A stretch of DNA of 64,000 nucleotides from NCBI RefSeq assembly GCF_024436435.1, contig NZ_JAFMZP010000004.1, positions 310,001 to 374,000 on the forward strand. Reading direction: 5' to 3'. Shown piece by piece: positions 62,301 to 64,000 of this stretch (positions within the stretch are counted from its first letter, which is position 1; every line of letters begins with the position of its first letter). Made by a program: the position numbers and the translations under genes. This stretch comes from Desertivirga xinjiangensis (GTDB taxonomy: Bacteria > Bacteroidota > Bacteroidia > Sphingobacteriales > Sphingobacteriaceae). The notes beneath the pieces were generated by a model, which was given only the letters and a program-made list of their open reading frames with translations, had not been told where the DNA came from and ran no database searches.

Positions 62301-63053
62301 CTAAGGTTTGAAGAGACTAACTACATCCAGCTGATTGGAAGCTGCTGTTACAAAATAAGCCTGCACCCTGCCCGTTTCTCCATTCTTCGGAATGTAAAGT
62401 GTGCCCGTGGGAGACTGGCTCTTGTACTCATCGTCATGAAAGGCCCACTGATCGGTAGTGCCTGCTTTCACGAAATACCAGGTATAGTTTTTATTAGGAT
62501 CTTTGAACCCTTCTGCAGATACATAATCAGCGTAAGCCCAGGTGGCAGGCATAACATTTCTGGCTATATAAACGGTTTGACCTGTTTCATTCCTCATGAA
62601 AACATCTATCAGATCGCTGCTCTCGGGGTAATAAATATAGAAGGCCAGTTTATTAGTTGCCGGATCGGGCGAAGGAATTTTAATTTCCAGCGGCGTGCCA
62701 TTGATCATCACGAAGGGGAAAAACCTCTCGAACTCATTCTGCCTTAAATCCAGCTCATTTTGATATACTTCTTTCCCGGAAACGACGTCCCTGATCTTTA
62801 GCAAAGCCTGCTCCTTGCTGGAAGGATAGGTATATACCTTTCCAAAGTTCAACAGCGTGTTAGGGGCAGTTTTGAATTTGTCGTAAACTCCTGTATCTAT
62901 CGAAATCTCGAGTTCGCTATTACCAATGTTGTAGCCCATTATTTGGATACTGATGGCTTTTTGGGTCAATTCATCCTTATTACAGGCGGCTATAACACAT
63001 GCAGTCATGGCCAAAAGCGCCAGTTTTTTTATTTTTTTGATCATCTGTTTCAT
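62301..63053 (-). CDS. lipoprotein, paralogue of the preceding gene
   Basis: A 250-residue exported lipoprotein (lipobox VIAAC, C24). I do not recognise a named family. Its N-terminal 90 residues share the order ISIQIMGYNIGNSELEISID, a long Asn/Thr-rich strand pair, and VSGKEVYQNELDLRQ, with the lipoprotein encoded just upstream at 63056-63865, so the two look like diverged duplicates. It follows that gene after 2 bp and lies at the end of a probable SusC-like receptor operon. Confidence 0.7.
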   Translation of the reverse strand: MKQMIKKIKKLALLAMTACVIAACNKDELTQKAISIQIMGYNIGNSELEISIDTGVYDKFKTAPNTLLNFGKVYTYPSSKEQALLKIRDVVSGKEVYQNELDLRQNEFERFFPFVMINGTPLEIKIPSPDPATNKLAFYIYYPESSDLIDVFMRNETGQTVYIARNVMPATWAYADYVSAEGFKDPNKNYTWYFVKAGTTDQWAFHDDEYKSQSPTGTLYIPKNGETGRVQAYFVTAASNQLDVVSLFKP

Positions 63054-63055
63054 TT

Positions 63056-63865
63056 TTATAGTTCTAACCGGTTCCCAAATCGCATGATATTTCCTGCGGG
63101 AGCTTCAGAGAAGATGTAAAGTTTTGAAGAAGCAGCAGAAGCGGCAGGCTTAGGAGCCGTAGAGTTGAGTGCATTCCAGGTGTAGCTCGTACCATCGATG
63201 TAGGGTATGTTAGTACCGGCTTTGTAAACCCGCACACTGAACAACACTGAGGTCATGGTGCCGTTATAGTCCTGCCTCGCAGTAGAAAATGTGGAAAAGG
63301 TTAGCGGTGCACAGAATTCGTAGGGTTTCACATTCGAGGCACGGGCAAGCTCCTCAAATACTTGTGGTGTAACAAAGTATTTGCCTGCCACAATATCAAC
63401 GGGCTCGGTGTAGTTGGTCACCGTAGGCTGGAACATGTAAATGAGGCTGATCTTATCTGCGGCTACAGCAGGTTTCTCTAGCATTGCACTAATGCGTCCA
63501 TCCATGTAAAGAAAATTCACTTTAGCAGCACCATCTGCTTTTTTCAGTTCCTGTTCTAACACCAGCTTTCCTGTAGTCTCTTCATTCACAGTTAGCTTTA
63601 CCTTGTCCTCATTTGTATTGAACGTGTAAATATTTTTTTGATTGAAACTATTGTTTGGCGCCAGCGAAGCGGCAAAATCAAAACCGCCAACTTTCACCAA
63701 AAGGTTTTCGCTGCTTCCATTAAATCCTGTAACGGTAACAGGCATTAGTTCGCTTTTATCGAGAAAATCATCGCTTCCCTTTTTACATGCAGTTACGGAA
63801 AGCAACAATGCGCCTATACAGGCCGGACAGAATTTATTCAATTTCATCGTTTTCATTTTTATCAT
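63056..63865 (-). CDS. lipoprotein of unknown family downstream of a SusC-like receptor
   Basis: A 269-residue lipoprotein (lipobox SVTAC, C27 from the ATG at 63865; ATGs at 63856 and 63847 are equally possible starts). The body starts with VTVTGFNGSSENLLVKVGGF and has beta-strand character, but no domain is recognised. Its stop is two bases before the next gene. The start is one base past the stop of the receptor fragment, so all three are one operon. It may act as the extracellular partner of the receptor. Confidence 0.7.
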   Translation of the reverse strand: MIKMKTMKLNKFCPACIGALLLSVTACKKGSDDFLDKSELMPVTVTGFNGSSENLLVKVGGFDFAASLAPNNSFNQKNIYTFNTNEDKVKLTVNEETTGKLVLEQELKKADGAAKVNFLYMDGRISAMLEKPAVAADKISLIYMFQPTVTNYTEPVDIVAGKYFVTPQVFEELARASNVKPYEFCAPLTFSTFSTARQDYNGTMTSVLFSVRVYKAGTNIPYIDGTSYTWNALNSTAPKPAASAASSKLYIFSEAPAGNIMRFGNRLEL

Positions 63866-63866
63866 C

Positions 63867-64000
63867 TTATAAATTATAGGATAGGCTCATGCTAAAGGAA
63901 GTGCCGATCTTTCGGAAAAACGTGTCGGTATCGCCTACGCGCCACTGCCTTCCATCCTCGGTAGGTTCGAAATTCCCTTTTTCATATTTGTCGGAAAAAC
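63867..64000 (-). CDS. C-terminal fragment of a SusC-like TonB-dependent receptor
   Basis: The frame entering from the window edge ends at the stop 63867-63869. Its last residues are TDTFFRKIGTSFSMSLSYNL, a terminal beta-strand with aromatic/hydrophobic alternation, as in outer-membrane receptors. Only about 44 codons are visible; the rest is outside the window. The two following lipoprotein genes suggest a receptor operon. Confidence 0.6.
   Translation of the reverse strand, partial: FSDKYEKGNFEPTEDGRQWRVGDTDTFFRKIGTSFSMSLSYNL

Noticed and set aside
1-64000. CRISPR arrays, insertion sequences or prophage genes
   Set aside because: No regularly spaced repeats, transposase or integrase motifs, or phage structural genes were seen. 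The DUF6266 protein alone is not enough to call a prophage.

Overview
The window reads as a chromosomal stretch of a Sphingobacteriaceae-type Bacteroidota, close to Pedobacter. The signs are SusC/SusD pairs, glutamine synthetase type III, many carbohydrate esterases and lyases, a type IX-associated C25 peptidase, DUF6266, and promoters of the TTTG-N19-TAnnTTTG type. I see no insertion sequence, prophage block, CRISPR array or recognisable anti-phage island. That genus assignment is inferred from gene content, not from a marker comparison.

Layout. 1-1.7 kb: end of a lactate-oxidation operon (lutB cut by the window edge, lutC). 1.8-5.3 kb: deoxysugar uptake (fucP-type permease, rhamnose-type mutarotase), a stretch of decayed gene remnants, then a GH88 unsaturated glucuronyl hydrolase. 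5.4-10.2 kb: a single-domain response regulator lacking the conserved Lys, a GNAT protein, two small minus-strand proteins, topoisomerase IV subunit B and cytidine deaminase. 10.5-19.4 kb: acyltransferase, pectate lyase PL1, an aldo/keto reductase with altered catalytic residues, a carotenoid/isoprenoid operon (crtB-idi-unknown-GNAT), GH43 and pectin methylesterase CE8. 20-24.5 kb: purM, glnN, a TonB protein. 24.5-37.8 kb: a cell-surface glycan cluster: FemAB-like transferase, asparagine synthase-like amidotransferase, a 1640-residue gingipain-like C25 protease (PorU2-like), GT4, flippase, GT-C membrane transferase, GtrB/DPM-like GT2, FkbM methyltransferase. 37.9-41.1 kb: housekeeping genes (VOC protein, trmN6-like, phosphodiesterase, fbp, rnhA). 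41.3 kb: tRNA-His with a clear promoter and terminator. 42-44.8 kb: LysR regulator with a divergent methyltransferase, bestrophin. 44.9-50 kb: a SusC/SusD pair. 50.4-58.7 kb: RibD-C-domain reductase, PQQ-type sugar dehydrogenase lipoprotein, DUF6266, YceI, DUF202, two tandem CE12 acetylesterases, SRPBCC, PhnB-like and Crp/Fnr. 59-64 kb: outer-membrane beta-barrel receptor, DUF417 protein, two related lipoproteins and the tail of another SusC-like receptor.

How it fits together. PL1, CE8, CE12 x2, GH43 and GH88 together cover de-esterification, deacetylation, cleavage and unsaturated-oligosaccharide processing of pectin, while FucP and the mutarotase handle released deoxysugars. They are scattered rather than in one PUL. 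The glycan cluster combines activated-sugar lipid synthesis, a GT-C transferase, a flippase and a sortase-like protease, and is the most system-like unknown here. A 19-bp conserved palindromic motif upstream of both the PhnB/SRPBCC genes and yceI suggests a small regulon of the adjacent Crp/Fnr protein. A family of CACGCG-rich palindromes is scattered between genes in the second half of the window.
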